In this document: positions 19,531-31,015 of the stretch, piece by piece | Numbering within the stretch: position 1 is the first letter of the stretch | Layout of the letters: each line of letters opens with the position of its first letter | Assembly (NCBI GenBank): GCA_950295325.1 | Contig: OX485805.1 | Coordinates: 39,793,501 to 39,857,500, forward strand | Reading direction: 5' to 3' | DNA length: 64,000 nt | Source of the DNA: Polytrichum commune | Lineage: Eukaryota; Streptophyta; Polytrichopsida; Polytrichales; Polytrichaceae | Notes under the pieces: model-generated | What the model saw: the letters and a program-made list of their open reading frames with translations, nothing else | What the model was told of the DNA's origin: nothing | Database searches by the model: none | Translations under genes and position numbers: made by a program

Positions 19531-21553
19531 CTAGCAAAAATTACGCATGGCCTACATCAAGGCTACAAATTTGGCACACTCAATTTCTTCAATAATTTCA
19601 ACTTATCTTGGGGAGCTAAAGCTTATGAGAAATTGTTAGTAAACAAGACTTGAGGTGAACACCTCGTACTAGGACTTCTAGTAACCCATGTAATACTAAG
19701 CTCATTTCTAGCACATACAATATTACACTTAAACTATGCGGCTCCCATAAAATTGTGTGATGCGGCCAACTATATATGCCATCCATATGTTCAAAGATTA
19801 TGTCATATTCCCAAAATCAAAAGTGGTTTATATATATTTTTAAATATTATCTTAAAAAACTCAAGCCATACAACTTGCCAAACATGTTGCCCAAATTGGT
19901 CTCACATAGCCGTTGCTCACTCATGAGCAAGCATGGCACACGTATGGCACATGAAAGCCAATGCCCAATGATGTCAACATGCCCTTTCACGCTAGAGTAG
20001 AGGCCAAGTCAGTCGCAACATGATGTTTTGGACCCCAAGTTTCTTTAAACTAGACCCTATTGTAAACTCACCCTTACATATTCTTGGCCAACGATTTCAA
20101 CACGCTTCAATTGGCATGCTCTTCTTCGGATTTCATTTTACAGCACCCAACATGTCAAGTGCAGTGAAAAACTTGCTCCTATAAAGTTGTTGTTGGTTCA
20201 TATTAATTTAATTTTGGTAGATTCATATGGAATCCTCGACTGTGATTGAGATGTTATTATGGCTTAAGAGCGATATATCCGGACTCTACATTGCAATCGG
20301 CATATTCACCCTCCCCCTTGGTAGGTGCTACAAAACATCAATCGTCTTCTTTCTTCGCTCTTTTGGTTGGGAAAGATATGGGCGGTGCCAAAGTGGGATG
20401 CTCATGATGCATCTTACTTACACGGAACTTACACACTATTTGTTGGTTGTAAGTAAGTGAAGACAAGGATACCTACCGTACTTGGTTGTAAGGAATGTGT
20501 ACTTGGGATAGATTGCCACCAATCCTTTTGTGACAACTAGTGCATGGAAATTTTTGTGGTGGTTGAATACATACAATCAAAAGAGAAGAGAGGAGGGTAG
20601 GAACAATAATGACACAAGTGTGGACGCCCATGCTATTTGTCCCATTAACTTAAACATGTCTTTGTGAGCCTTACACAATACACACTTTTGCTTCAAACTC
20701 CTTATCCTTGTGCTTTTGACGTGTCAAGGAGGTACATAATTGTCCAACTTTCAACTTCTTATTCGGGAGAAGGCAAACCGGTGTATAAGCAAAATCACCA
20801 AAGTGAAGTAGGTACACAAGTCTTACCAAATACCACCTTTACTCAAACACTTGCTTTTGGGGGTAAAATAGTTTGATATTACACTATATTGAACACTTTC
20901 AACATTAATCTAAGGACTAACATGACATTTCACTGGTTGAAAATTGGATTATTAGAAAGTCAATGCTTAACAATTGCTTGACATGAATCATTTTCTACAC
21001 ACCTCCATAACCACTTAGAAAGTTGTTAGGTTTTTATTTGAAAATTCATCGAACATTATCAATTCCTCTCACTCTTAAGACATTGGTTGTGTACAAGGTT
21101 TGTTGATTCGTCTAGTTTTGTTTATTTCAAAATTTACTACATACATATGAGGTCAAACCTCCTAGAAGTAATGTAGTGGGCTCGTTTGTCTTATCCTTAA
21201 CCATCCAAAGCATTTGAATATGTTATGTGGGGTTGCTCTTCTTTTGGGAGTGGGAGCCATGTGCATGCAGGCAAGACTCCTTATTTAATCCCCCATACAT
21301 AGATTGTTTTATGACCAAAGAGTTGTGTATATAATAAACGTCGAACTCCTAGAATAAACAGCCTCCATTATGTATACATAATGTAAGTGATTCTTATGAA
21401 GAAGAGAAACATGTCTTTCCTGCAAAACACCTTGAATGGCCGCAGACAAGCTAGCCAACACTTATCTCCCCCAATGGCGAGCCCCTAGGGTCCCACCTGG
21501 ATGGTTGAAAACATATGCTTCGCCCATACACCCTCACTGGACCACATGTGATA
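19531..21553. other. AT-rich intergenic DNA with dispersed repeat pieces
   Basis: No gene supported. A block with CACCCTCCCCCTTGGTAGGTG (about 20308-20328) has a diverged match at about 31205-31225, so it belongs to a dispersed repeat that also includes 21718-21915 and 30815-31015. Confidence 0.4.
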
Positions 21554-21673
21554 GGGTGCATTGGAAATCAAGTGCTAGTGAGGTCACCCATCCGAGTTCT
21601 ATTTCAGCCTTGGCCAACTTAACCTTAGAGTCCTCATGAGATCCGGGTTAGCCATTGAAGGGTGAGGCAGATG
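21554..21673 (-). pseudogene. 5S rRNA-derived pseudogene or SINE head
   Basis: On the minus strand, GGATCTCATGAGGACTC, AGGTTAAG and GGATGGGTGACCTCACTAG occur in the order and spacing of plant 5S rRNA (GGATCCCAT, GTTAAGC, GATGGGTGACCTCC). GGGTGC at 21554-21559 fits the complement of the 3' end. The 5' third is poorly matched and many sites differ, so it is not a functional 5S gene. It is an isolated copy, so either a stray pseudogene or the 5S-derived head of a SINE. Confidence 0.65.
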
Positions 21674-21717
21674 TTTTTTTCCGGGTTGTCATCAATGCCT
21701 AACAATACTAGCGTAAA

Positions 21718-21915
21718 TCTTTTCACTATAATCTTATGATTTTGGACACATGGTCGGTTGAAAATTTGTGTGAATAATTCCACCTACACAAAGATATCAT
21801 CCGTATGGTCATATCTATCATAAGAGTTGTAGATTTCCATTGGACTTAAGTGCTTTTAGACAATTTTGGGGAGATTTTGGTTTGACCTTTAGGGACGAAG
21901 GCCTTGAGTTGGTTA
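21718..21915. repeat. Dispersed repeat, pair with 30815-31015
   Basis: About 200 bp with ordered shared blocks: ATAATCTTATGATTTTGGACAC against ATAATCTTGTGAATTTGGACAC, then ATAAGAGTTGTAGAT against ATAAGTTGTTGAT, and GATTTTGGTTTGACC against GGTTTTGCTTTGACC. Same orientation, non-coding. Confidence 0.6.
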
Positions 21916-22079
21916 AGCCCTTGCTAAGTCCGACACTCGTGTGGATCTTCACGAGAGGTTATGTGGAGTGTGTTATTTATCTTATAAATTAGAAATCACT
22001 ACTCGATTTATCTTTCCAACCCAAAAAACAAAAAAAAATCATAATTCATTGCTTCCACCGGCATCATGAGTTATTTACA

Positions 22080-22345
22080 TCAATGAACGGGGAGAACCAA
22101 CTACCACACTAGGTATTGTATGTAGTGTCACTTACTATTGGAATTACGCAATGCTACATCTATTAACTGCACATCTCAATTTCTACCAACAAATGTCAAC
22201 TACTGGTGTTTGACAACTACAAAACATTAACAACTTTACTTGGTGGTAAATTACATCAATAGTAGAAAAAAATAGTATTGTGTAACTCCAAATAGTTACT
22301 GACACTAAATGAAATATTCAATGCAGTTTCCAGTGAACCAATCCA
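22080..22345 (+). mobile_element. MITE family F nested at a family G end
   Basis: GGGGAGAACCAAC (a G-family end) is followed by an F-family copy. F starts ACTACCACACTAGG, contains GTAGTGTCACTTACTATT, and ends ACTAAATGAAATATTC about 22325. G-like sequence (CAGTGAACC) then resumes. F is about 230 bp with AT-rich inverted ends built on CACTAAATA and TATTTAGTG. Confidence 0.55.
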
Positions 22346-22564
22346 TTTTCCCACAATACCAGTTCAAAATCAAAACCCTAGAAAGTGAATAAAACCATAG
22401 TTTGGAAAGAAAGAAAGAAAAAGAAACCTATTTTAAGTTAAAATACAAGGAATAACCAAAACATTTCAATGAAAAACTGGTCAATAATAAAGTAGTAAGG
22501 ATAACGACCGAGTTGGCTCAAATTTCTATTCGTTCTATTGCTTAGATCAGTGTCTGGGAAGCTT

Positions 22565-22790
22565 TTGGGCATATAGAGTTAGTCAACATTCATGTGATTC
22601 TAAATCCAGCCGGTGACATGTTGACATAATCTTCCGGTTTTGCTTTCATTCATTTGAGGTATATTCTTTTATAGATTCTTCTAAAATGTTCCGTAATTCT
22701 CCTAAAGTCTCCAACTTCAACCGGTTATTTCTCAAACTCCACCGGTTCATCTGTAACTAACCACCGGTTCTCCCCAAGCCCTTGCTTAGA
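22565..22790 (-). mobile_element. MITE family G, copy without insertion
   Basis: Reverse orientation. Ordered blocks GCCGGTGACATGTTGAC, TGAGGTATATTC, CAACCGGTTATTTCTC, CCGGTTCATCTGTAACTAAC and CCGGTTCTCCCC match the complement of the copy at 14546-14766. It shows the undisturbed join TAACTAACCACCGGTTC where F sits in the composite copies. Confidence 0.6.
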
Positions 22791-23622
22791 TATTCCCAGA
22801 AAAGGAAAACAAAAAGGTTGAACGAAATCCAGAAAAAGCAAATCCTCCTCCCCCTTTGCTTTTTATTGTGCAGTGTATTTATTGGTAAATCATGAGCTCG
22901 AGTCCCCAATTGAATGAAAGCTTAATAAGGTCGGTCCAATGGTGGTCCCGCGCTCCATCATGTGGGGCCCGACTCTAGGGCCTAGCTTCAATACAAATTT
23001 CCACTCCTCATTCGCCCTTGTGTGTCCACAATATCTTTTTACTTATTTATGTCTTTCTTTTTCTTTGAAAGGCTTTAAAGTCCTTGCACTTAGCTTTCCC
23101 ACATTTTGGACCACAACCTTGCATGCCCATGCTCACAAAAGATTGGGAGATAAGAATAGTTCTTGTTGGGACTTTGTTGTTGCAATGAGCTCCGAGCGCG
23201 TTGGAAATTATTATGCCAAGGAACATTGTTTCGTCACCAAGGAAAACGGATAGAAATCTTTGCATGTGTGGATAAGGGCAATGCACCACCCCCCCCCCCT
23301 CACAATTCCTAATTTTGGGTGGCTTACGATTGCTAGCGTATACCTATGCCGAGTGACTAGGTCGGTTTGTCGATGTTTGTTTCCACTCCACCAAGTTCAT
23401 TCGCAAAAATTTCAATGTAGATTTAAGCCTTCGTGATAAGTTATATCGCTACAAAAACAAATATATAAATAATAATAATAATAAATTTAAAAAGCTCACT
23501 TCACCCCACCCCGGGCTTTGTGGCGTCTAGATGAACTTATCCTTCATGGGTGAAGGGGTTCTAGCAAAAACAAACCCCCTTATGTGTTGACAGCTGATTT
23601 CAAATCATTACACGTCACTAGA

Positions 23623-24215
23623 CTAAGGGCCGCTTCACACTATGGCCGAAGGTCGAGAGGTTGTCGATTTCCACCAATCGGATTGCAAAAACCCAAGAAT
23701 TCGGCTTCTCGACTCTTCACACTAGAGGTCAAAGTCCAAAGGCCATTGTTCTCCAAAACGCCTACATGGCAGTACTTTTTGATCAAGGCGATGAACTCTC
23801 AAAGGAAGTTTGGGTCAAACAAGAATGAAAACCCAAGTTGTGTTGGAGAGGCCTTCGGTTTTTTTCATAAGAAAATAAAAAACTGACAAGATCTTGGCCG
23901 TTAGATTGGAGGGGTTGTTTTGGGTAGGGAATAAAGTGGGATTCTCCTTCTTCCTTTGGACTTTGGGCTTGGCCTTTGGAGGCATCACACTATGGCCGTC
24001 CAAGTCGAGAGGTTGTGGGAGTTCATGGCCAAAGGTTTGGACTTTGGGCTTGGCCTTCGGAGGCTTCACACTGTACCCGCCTAAAGGCTCCAATTCCTAT
24101 ATTTTATTGGCTATCTATTTTCAGCCCATTTCTTTGGACTCTCAACCAAGTTTGGCCATTCAATCCCACGGCCTCTCAACTTGGATAACCATAGTGTGAA
24201 GCGACCCTAATTTGC
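23623..24215. mobile_element. hAT-like non-autonomous TIR element
   Basis: Left end TAAGGGCCGCTTCACACTATGG and right end complement TTAGGGTCGCTTCACACTATGG form inverted termini. TCACTAGA at 23615-23622 and 24216-24223 is a perfect 8-bp direct repeat, the target duplication length of hAT elements. The interior (about 590 bp) has no open frame of note and contains internal near-copies of the subterminal sequence (CACACTATGGCCG at about 23988). Confidence 0.7.
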
Positions 24216-24654
24216 TCACTAGATTAACTCATGGGATCTTTGGTGTAATTTTCCAAGGTTAAACGACCTTGAAATAGAATAAAAGTTTGTGCTAAAGAGT
24301 AGGTTTCCTACATTTTCACCTTCCCAATGGATAAGTTTATGTAAACAACCATGAAGCTCTAGCCCCTTTGATCCACAATGGGTCAAAGACCAACTTGTAT
24401 TACTAATCCGGTATACCAAAGTTGCCTATTTGGTTTGACCTACAATAATCAACTTACCGGTGTTATCTCATTGGTTGGGACCCTTTACAAGATCCTACGT
24501 GGAAATTATGTTTCGGCACTTAATTAATGTGTTGAACTATGCAGTCCTCTAATGTGGTATTCATGTGATACACTTCCAAAAGATAGAGAGCCAGAATACG
24601 GACACCCTTCCTAAAGTTGTTGGCAAAGTATGAGTGTCCTTATTTTGTGCCAAC

Positions 24655-25090
24655 GTCCGGGGAGATTTTTGGGTGTAATTGGTTGATATCCTAGTGTTTC
24701 CAAGTCCATCCAGTTACATGTTAACAGCTTTCGGGTTTTTATTGTTATTAGATTGGAGTATATTCTATAAATTTCTCTTAAAACAATTAGTAATTTTCTT
24801 GACATTCAACCAGCTATTCCTCAAAGTCAACCGGTTCATTTGTAACTACACTAAATATTGTATTTATTGTCACTTTCTATTTGGATTTATACAATGCTAT
24901 ATCTTGATGATATTAATGTAATTTCTTTATCAAGTAAAGATGTTAATGTTCCATCATGTCTCCACAACTAATTTGACCCTTTGATGGAAAAAGATGAGAT
25001 ATACAATAGATAGTTATAGCGTTGTCTAATTCCAAATAGTAAGTGTCACTTAATACATTTTTTAATGTAGTAGTCGGTTCTCCCCATTCA
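24655..25090 (-). mobile_element. Composite MITE: family F inside family G
   Basis: G begins GTCCGGGGAGATTTTTGG at 24656 and runs to GTAACTA. F occupies 24845-25073 (ACTACACTAAATATTG to TAATGTAGTAG), then G finishes with GTCGGTTCTCCCC. A TA flanks F on both sides, consistent with a TA target duplication. F sits at the same place in G as in the copy at 22080-22345. Confidence 0.6.
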
Positions 25091-25153
25091 TTGATTGTTT
25101 TGTGCATCAGAATGAACAGTCATGCTACATTCTAGAATAGACATACCACCTTA

Positions 25154-25253
25154 CACTAGCAGGAAAGGTGGGTCTACATGACATGCCAATTTAACATGAA
25201 GTGTCCATAACGACATCGGTTGGTGTCACGTAGACCCACCTTTCCTAGTAGTG
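25154..25253. mobile_element. 100-bp CACTA-type MITE
   Basis: Left end CACTAGCAGGAAAGGTGGG and the complement of the right end CACTACTAGGAAAGGTGGG continue matching through GTCTAC, giving about 24-bp inverted repeats. TTA at 25151-25153 and 25254-25256 is a 3-bp target duplication. Its TIR differs from the CACTATATTCG terminus at 7783. Confidence 0.75.
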
Positions 25254-25285
25254 TTAGGAAGCGTGTCCATGATTAGGTTCATATC

Positions 25286-25663
25286 TTAGGGCCGGTGCAC
25301 ATGGGGTCCCAAGTCCCAAGTCCCACTCATATGAGCAAGTCCCAACTTGGAGGCAAAGTCCCAACTTATGAGCCTCGAGAAACCATTACAATATGGTTAA
25401 TTAACATCAAAATTTGATTTTGATTATGTTATGCACAAATATTCACAGAATTTGTGTTGAGGGTTAGCTTTTTGCTCGACCCAACTCTCAACAAAAGTCC
25501 CGAGCCGAGCCTCCAAAAAGTGTTGCCATTTACTTGGGACTTAGGATTTGGGACCCGTGTGAAGTGGTAGGTCCCAACATCCATGCTCTCAACGGCTAAG
25601 ATTAAACGGATTGACCTCAAGTGACTTGGGACTTAGGACTTGAGATCCATGCAAATTGGCCCT
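25286..25663. mobile_element. hAT-like TIR element with low-complexity interior
   Basis: Ends TTAGGGCCGGTGCACATGG and the complement of CATGCAAATTGGCCCTTA. The interior repeats CAAGTCCCAA and its complement. The termini are related to the other TAGGGCC elements in the window. No clear target duplication. Confidence 0.55.
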
Positions 25664-25923
25664 TACCCAAATCCCATACAAGCGTATTAATTAAACATGA
25701 TGACCGTCTCAAAGTTTGAGAGGTGGGAGGAGGAGGTCCCAAAATTTACACCGACTTTCAAATCAGGCTCCACAACACGATGAGCTAGAAAGCTCTTAAT
25801 AGAATTTTTCCTCAAAGAAAGACCGAAATCACAATTTCCTCTCTCTTTGAGGGACTTTACGGATAACTCTATTGTCTCTAGCATTTGACAAGATATATGG
25901 CTAGTGGTGGGTTATACCACTTA

Positions 25924-26282
25924 GAGCATCCTCAGTCGGACATGGTGTTCTCCCGGCAACGGTAACTGCCGGGATTAGGGTGCCCAGGGTTCAGGCCAAC
26001 GGCCTCGCTACCCGTCCTGTTATGGAGCGGGTCCCGTCAAAAGTACTCCCGCTCTCGGCACCTTTTTCGAGTTTGCAGTGAGAATTTGTCCTCCCGCTAC
26101 TGTACTGGCAGAGGCCACCATGGCGTGAGGAGGAGTGAAGCTTGTGTAGAAGCTTGTGTGTCGGGGGCGCTTGCCGGGCGCAGGGCTGGACCCCCCTCCC
26201 GCCTCTTCCTCCCTCCCATTCGCCGGGCTCCCTGCAAACTTTGATGCCGGGAGCGAGTACCTTGTGTGGGTTGAGGATGCTC
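25924..26282. mobile_element. PIF/Harbinger-type MITE, GC-rich
   Basis: GAGCATCCTCA (25924-25934) and TGAGGATGCTC (26272-26282) are perfect inverted termini flanked on both sides by TTA (25921-25923, 26283-26285), the 3-bp duplication of PIF/Harbinger. The 359-bp interior is markedly GC-rich against AT-rich flanks. The open frames across it (26020-26328 minus, 26142-26401 plus) are by-products of that composition. Confidence 0.8.
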
Positions 26283-26534
26283 TTAGCTTCCTCTTGGAGG
26301 CCCTTGGTTTTGGGGTTCCTCGTATCAATGGTTATAATTCTCTCTTTTCCAATTACTTTTCTAGGTTTTTAACCAAACCACACCCGAACAATGTAGGTTA
26401 AAAGAAGGGAGAAGGTGCAAGACATATGTTGAATGCTGATAGGTATCTAATTTAGTATAAGTTCCATGTCTTAGTACAACCTCATTTGTGTTTTGAACTC
26501 AAACCACAATTTGTTATATATATAGATATGCTCA

Positions 26535-26830
26535 TGTCGCAGTGGATGAGTGGTGGCAGGAACGGAGGAGATCAGGGGAGGAGGGTCAAATCCGACGATC
26601 ATGAAAGCACATGCAACGTGGCCTCACCAGAAGCCAGAAGTTGCTTTCATTGCCCATAGACTTCTTCTCGACAATTCTCTCACAAGAGCGGACAATCTTA
26701 CAAACAACATTTGGTGTAGATGGAGTTCTAGTGGATTTCGGAGTCGAATATACCCACATCTACGGAATACTTGTATTCTTTTGTCATGATATAGTTAATT
26801 CGGAGTACAACAAAGTTATTTGTTAATACC
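26535..26830 (+). mobile_element. Possible tRNA-derived SINE
   Basis: GTGGATGAGTGG (about 26542) resembles a polymerase III A box and GGGTCAAATCC (about 26583) a B box, about 40 bp apart as in tRNA-related SINE heads. About 240 bp of unique-looking sequence follow. The 3' end is undefined and no second copy is seen here. Confidence 0.35.
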
Positions 26831-27410
26831 ACCAAAGTTTTGGTCATGAGTTGGTTGTTCTTGCATACAAAATAGTTCACGTTTAGTAAGTTTTTGATGC
26901 ATGCTTGGAGTCTGTGTGGAGATTTGAATGAAGAACAATTATATTAGTTCATGGGGGCCAATCTCACTATTGTATTTGAAGCCACTAGGAAGTTTCGGGA
27001 AGTTTGGTATAATGGTATATTCGCCTAGATTTACACTTACCCCTAGATACATTCACAAAACTCCGTGTACTTAAGGTTAGATTCAACGACTCATATTGAA
27101 CTCGAGATTCAACAACTCATTGGAGATTGAAAATAAACTATTGTTTAAGGAAGAGATGCCGGACACTACGTATGATAACCCCTATTAAAAAAGTCCACGG
27201 GTAAGGTATGTATTAGTGGTTGGGAGGTGTGTTATAGGCCGCATTTCTAGAAGGCAATGAACTTCTTGTCTCATTCATAACATGAGGTAGTGGACAAGTT
27301 CAACCCTAGTCCAATGTTATATTTAAAAGAGAACAAATTGAGGAGGAAAGGGGGGGGGGTGTAATAAGGATATTTGTTTAAAGTAGTCTTAATGCGTTCA
27401 TTAAAGCTTA

Positions 27411-27492
27411 CTCCCTCCATCCCAAAATGATTGTCCTACACCTAGAGTTTTATATCTCAAATTGTTTGTCGGACATTTTGGGACGGAGGGAG
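27411..27492. mobile_element. Stowaway MITE
   Basis: CTCCCTCCATCCCAAAATG and the complement of CATTTTGGGACGGAGGGAG form inverted ends, flanked by TA on both sides. At 82 bp it is a very short Tc1/mariner-derived Stowaway with the plant-typical CTCCCTCC terminus. Confidence 0.9.
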
Positions 27493-28650
27493 TATGATAC
27501 ATAGGTTGGTTTCTAAGTGGCTATTTGTTCTATTTATGAAAAGAGTTGTTGGCAATCAAACTCAATAGTTGAAGATTGTTCACAACGCAATGGTTTTGAG
27601 TTTTGCATATCATCGTGGAGTCTTCATATAGTCTTTTCTTTCTCACTTGCTTTATTTGCATCCAATGACATAATGTTGTCAACCCCTAAAGGCTCCAACC
27701 GTTTCCACATGGCAAACATACCTTTACCACTTGCTATTGAAGGAAAGGTCCAAGAATTCAAAGGAAAATTTTTGGGAAGTTTGGTTGTTGATATTGATTA
27801 CATACGTACTCCTTTGGTAAGATGAATTCACAAAAGTGTAAACTCAATATTACAAACCAATTTAGCAATAGGTTCTACCAATTTCATTGGGATCATGAAC
27901 CAAGTTCACTCAATAGACAACCAATTTGACTTGAACTTTCAACCAATCTCATTACATGTTGTGAACAATTTAATGATTTGGTGTCCATATTCATAATTTT
28001 ACAAAATCAATTTCATGAACTGTAAAACTCAATTCACAAAACGGTAAAGATTCTCCTAATCGTTCCCCATGACTAGCTCTACCAAAATTTTGATTGACCT
28101 CTCATATCCAACCTTGGACCATGTCTACATTGATCATTGCTTGTACATCATCATTAATGTGACCTGTGAATGTTCAATGATTTTGGAGATCACTCCTTTG
28201 CATGGCTTTTAATGTGTCCAAATACCCATCATGCACCATGATTGAGAAATGGACCATATGATGGCAAACAGAAGTAAATGTGTCCAACATCTTCAAAAAC
28301 TTGTTGTATTTCACGAGATATGTGAAATGGGACATTGTCATGAGGATGAACCTTTGTCTACCAAGGGTAGGAATGATCTTGGTCTGAAAGAATTCTAATA
28401 AATTGTTGTATTGTAGGCATCAAGTGTGGCATCATATGCAAGTGCTAGAGGTTGCTACATACACATATACTAATAAAGAGGAACCAATGAACAACGTGCA
28501 AAAAACATACACAAAGTGACGTGAAGTGAAGTGAAGTGCAAACGTACATACACAAAGTGCAAAAAAAATTATGAAATTTGTTTGGAAGATTCATGAAATT
28601 GCTAGAGGTAAAGGTCCATTGTCATGAAATTGAGATGTGCCACATGTCAA
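27493..28650. other. AT-rich intergenic DNA
   Basis: No gene supported. The open frame 27517-27825 is not protein-like beyond chance. Imperfect GTGAAGTGAA repeats lie at about 28518-28540. Confidence 0.5.
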
Positions 28651-29792
28651 GTTGGTCTAGAAGAACCATGAATTGAATTAGAAGGTTCATGAAATTGAAA
28701 GAATATTTTGGTAACATTGGTTGGAAAATTCATGAACTAGCTTGAAACTTTCATAAATTTGGATTTGCACTTCTGTGAAGTCATCTTACCAAAATGAGTA
28801 ACATATATAATTGGTATATGAAAATAAATTCGTGAACTTCCAGTCAAAAATTTTGGTTTTTAAATTACATAGATTCATTGTATTTGATGATTTACATTGG
28901 TTTAAGTTTATTATTCTTTAAATAAGATGAGCACATGTAGATTTATGATGTGCGAAAGATGAGAGTAAAATACTTAATATATGATACTTCAAGAGCTTAT
29001 CGTTATGATTTAAAATAATCTGAAGGCGTTTGTTGGTCTAGAAGAACCATGAATTGAATTAGAAGGTTCATGAAATTGAAAGAATATTTTGGTAACATTG
29101 GTTGGAAAATTCATGAACTAGCTTGAAACTTTCATAAATTTGGATTTGCACTTCTGTGAAGTCATCTTACCAAAATGAGTAACATATATAATTGGTATAT
29201 GAAAATAAATTCGTGAACTTCCAGTCAAAAATTTTGGTTTTTAAATTACATAGATTCATTGTATTTGATGATTTACATTGGTTTAAGTTTATTATTCTTT
29301 AAATAAGATGAGCACATGTAGATTTATGATGTGCGAAAGATGAGAGTAAAATACTTAATATATGATACTTCAAGAGCTTATCGTTATGATTTAAAATAAT
29401 CTGAAGGCGTTTGTTGGTCTAGAAGAACCATGAATTGAATTAGAAGGTTCATGAAATTGAAAGAATATTTTGGTAACATTGGTTGGAAAATTCATGAACT
29501 AGCTTGAAACTTTCATAAATTTGGATTTGCACTTCTATGAAGTCATCTTACCAAAATGAGTAACATATATAATTGGTATATGAAAATAAATTTGTGAACT
29601 TCCAGTCAAAATATTTGGTTTTTAAATTACACAGATTCATTGTATTTGATGATTTACATAGGTTTAAGTTGATTATTATTTAAGTAAGATGAGCACATGT
29701 AGATTTATGATGTGCGAAAGATGAGAGTAAAATACTTAATATATGATACTTCAAGAGCTTATCGTTATGATTTAAAAAATCTGAAGGCGTTT
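28651..29792 (+). repeat. Three tandem 381-bp repeats
   Basis: Units begin GTTGGTCTAGAAGAACC at 28651, 29032 and 29413 and end CTGAAGGCGTTT. Copies 1 and 2 are nearly identical; copy 3 has scattered substitutions and small deletions (for example CATAGG for CATTGG, AAAAAATC for AAAATAATC). They are AT-rich without open frames, so either a recent local amplification or the edge of a satellite. Confidence 0.95.
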
Positions 29793-30814
29793 GGTATTGT
29801 ACATACATAATGATGATCTAGATCTGCAAAGTAGGCAGAAAACCCACCCTGCACCAAGAGGATTCTTGAGCAAGGTAGGGCCAACAACCTCAAATTCATG
29901 TTGGATTGCCCAACATTTTTTTTTTCTATTGATCAAAAACTATGTATGATATTTCAAAACGATCTAACGTAATTTGCGTTTCTTAAAACACGTGATTTGT
30001 TTAGTACATGTAAACCAAATAAACACAATAAGGTTCGACCTGTGATTTACTTACACAAATGTCTTCTATGAAATCTCACCTACAACTTTCATTTTGTGAG
30101 AAGTGGAATTTGGACATAGGGACCGTTTTCTAAAAACCAATTTGTGGTTTTGGTCTCAATCAACCAGTGAAAAAGAGTCTATTGGCAACACATGGATTTT
30201 CAAGGCGTTTAGGATATAGTATTTGGAACAAATAGCCCTCGTGAATTCCCAATCTAGTCACGAATGGTTTTGTGTGTCATCCATTGTCACACCAAACCCT
30301 GAACCACAATGACTTCATTGGCACTCCCAATAATAATAATAATAATAATAATCCATAAAATTAAATTGGACGGAAACAATCATTGAAATCTTAGGGGTTA
30401 AGCACGGGGAAAATCGATCCATGTGGAAATCATCCAAGGGCCATTATGGAGACTAAACTCTTTATCTCTAGAAGTTGAATATGAGTAGAGGTACACAATT
30501 CTCCCATATTTATGTGACCAAACCATGTGTAAGGTGTTGTTTTCAAAGCTTGGATAGTAATTTGATAGATTGATATAATGTTATAGGCTTCATTATGCAA
30601 AGGGCTTTGGAAGAAAGAAAAAGAAAAAGAAAAGAAAAAGAGTCCTTCAATTTGAAATGCACATGAGGACTTCAACCTTGTCAAAATTGGTTGCATTCAA
30701 TAATTTATATTGATAAGATGTCAATTATATGTCCTTTGTTGTTTGTCGAACAAGAAGAGCCTTGACTTGTATTGTTCAGACAATCACCTCTACACAATCA
30801 TACCATCGTACATG
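29793..30814. other. AT-rich DNA with repeat pieces
   Basis: 29823-29885 is an inverted match to 36747-36805 (CTTGCTCAAGAATCC and the complement of GCAAAGTAGGCAG). (AAT)n lies at about 30325-30351. No gene. Confidence 0.45.
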
Positions 30815-31015
30815 TTTATGTCATAATCTTGTGAATTTGGACACGTGGATGGTTAAGAAATTTGTGCAAACAATATAACTTTACAAACTTGACATTCGTG
30901 CAGTCAAATCGACCACACGATGTACATGTTTTCCTTCATAAGTTGTTGATTTGGACTCGACATTTTTCAGATGATTTTGGAAGGTTTTGCTTTGACCTTG
31001 ATGGGCTAAACAAGC
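30815..31015. repeat. Dispersed repeat, pair with 21718-21915
   Basis: Second copy of the roughly 200-bp repeat. Neighbouring sequence at 31143-31260 (CGCCCTCCCCCTCGGTAGG) also matches near 20308, so the parent repeat is longer and rearranged. Confidence 0.55.

Noticed and set aside
21436-21639. Plus-strand 67-codon frame
   Set aside because: Overlaps the 5S-derived sequence on the other strand and has no recognisable protein features.
26020-26401. Open frames in the GC-rich block
   Set aside because: They fall within or overlap a well-bounded Harbinger-type MITE and share no domain; GC content explains their length.
28651-29792. CRISPR-like spaced repeats
   Set aside because: The 381-bp units are contiguous direct repeats without spacers, in a eukaryotic context.
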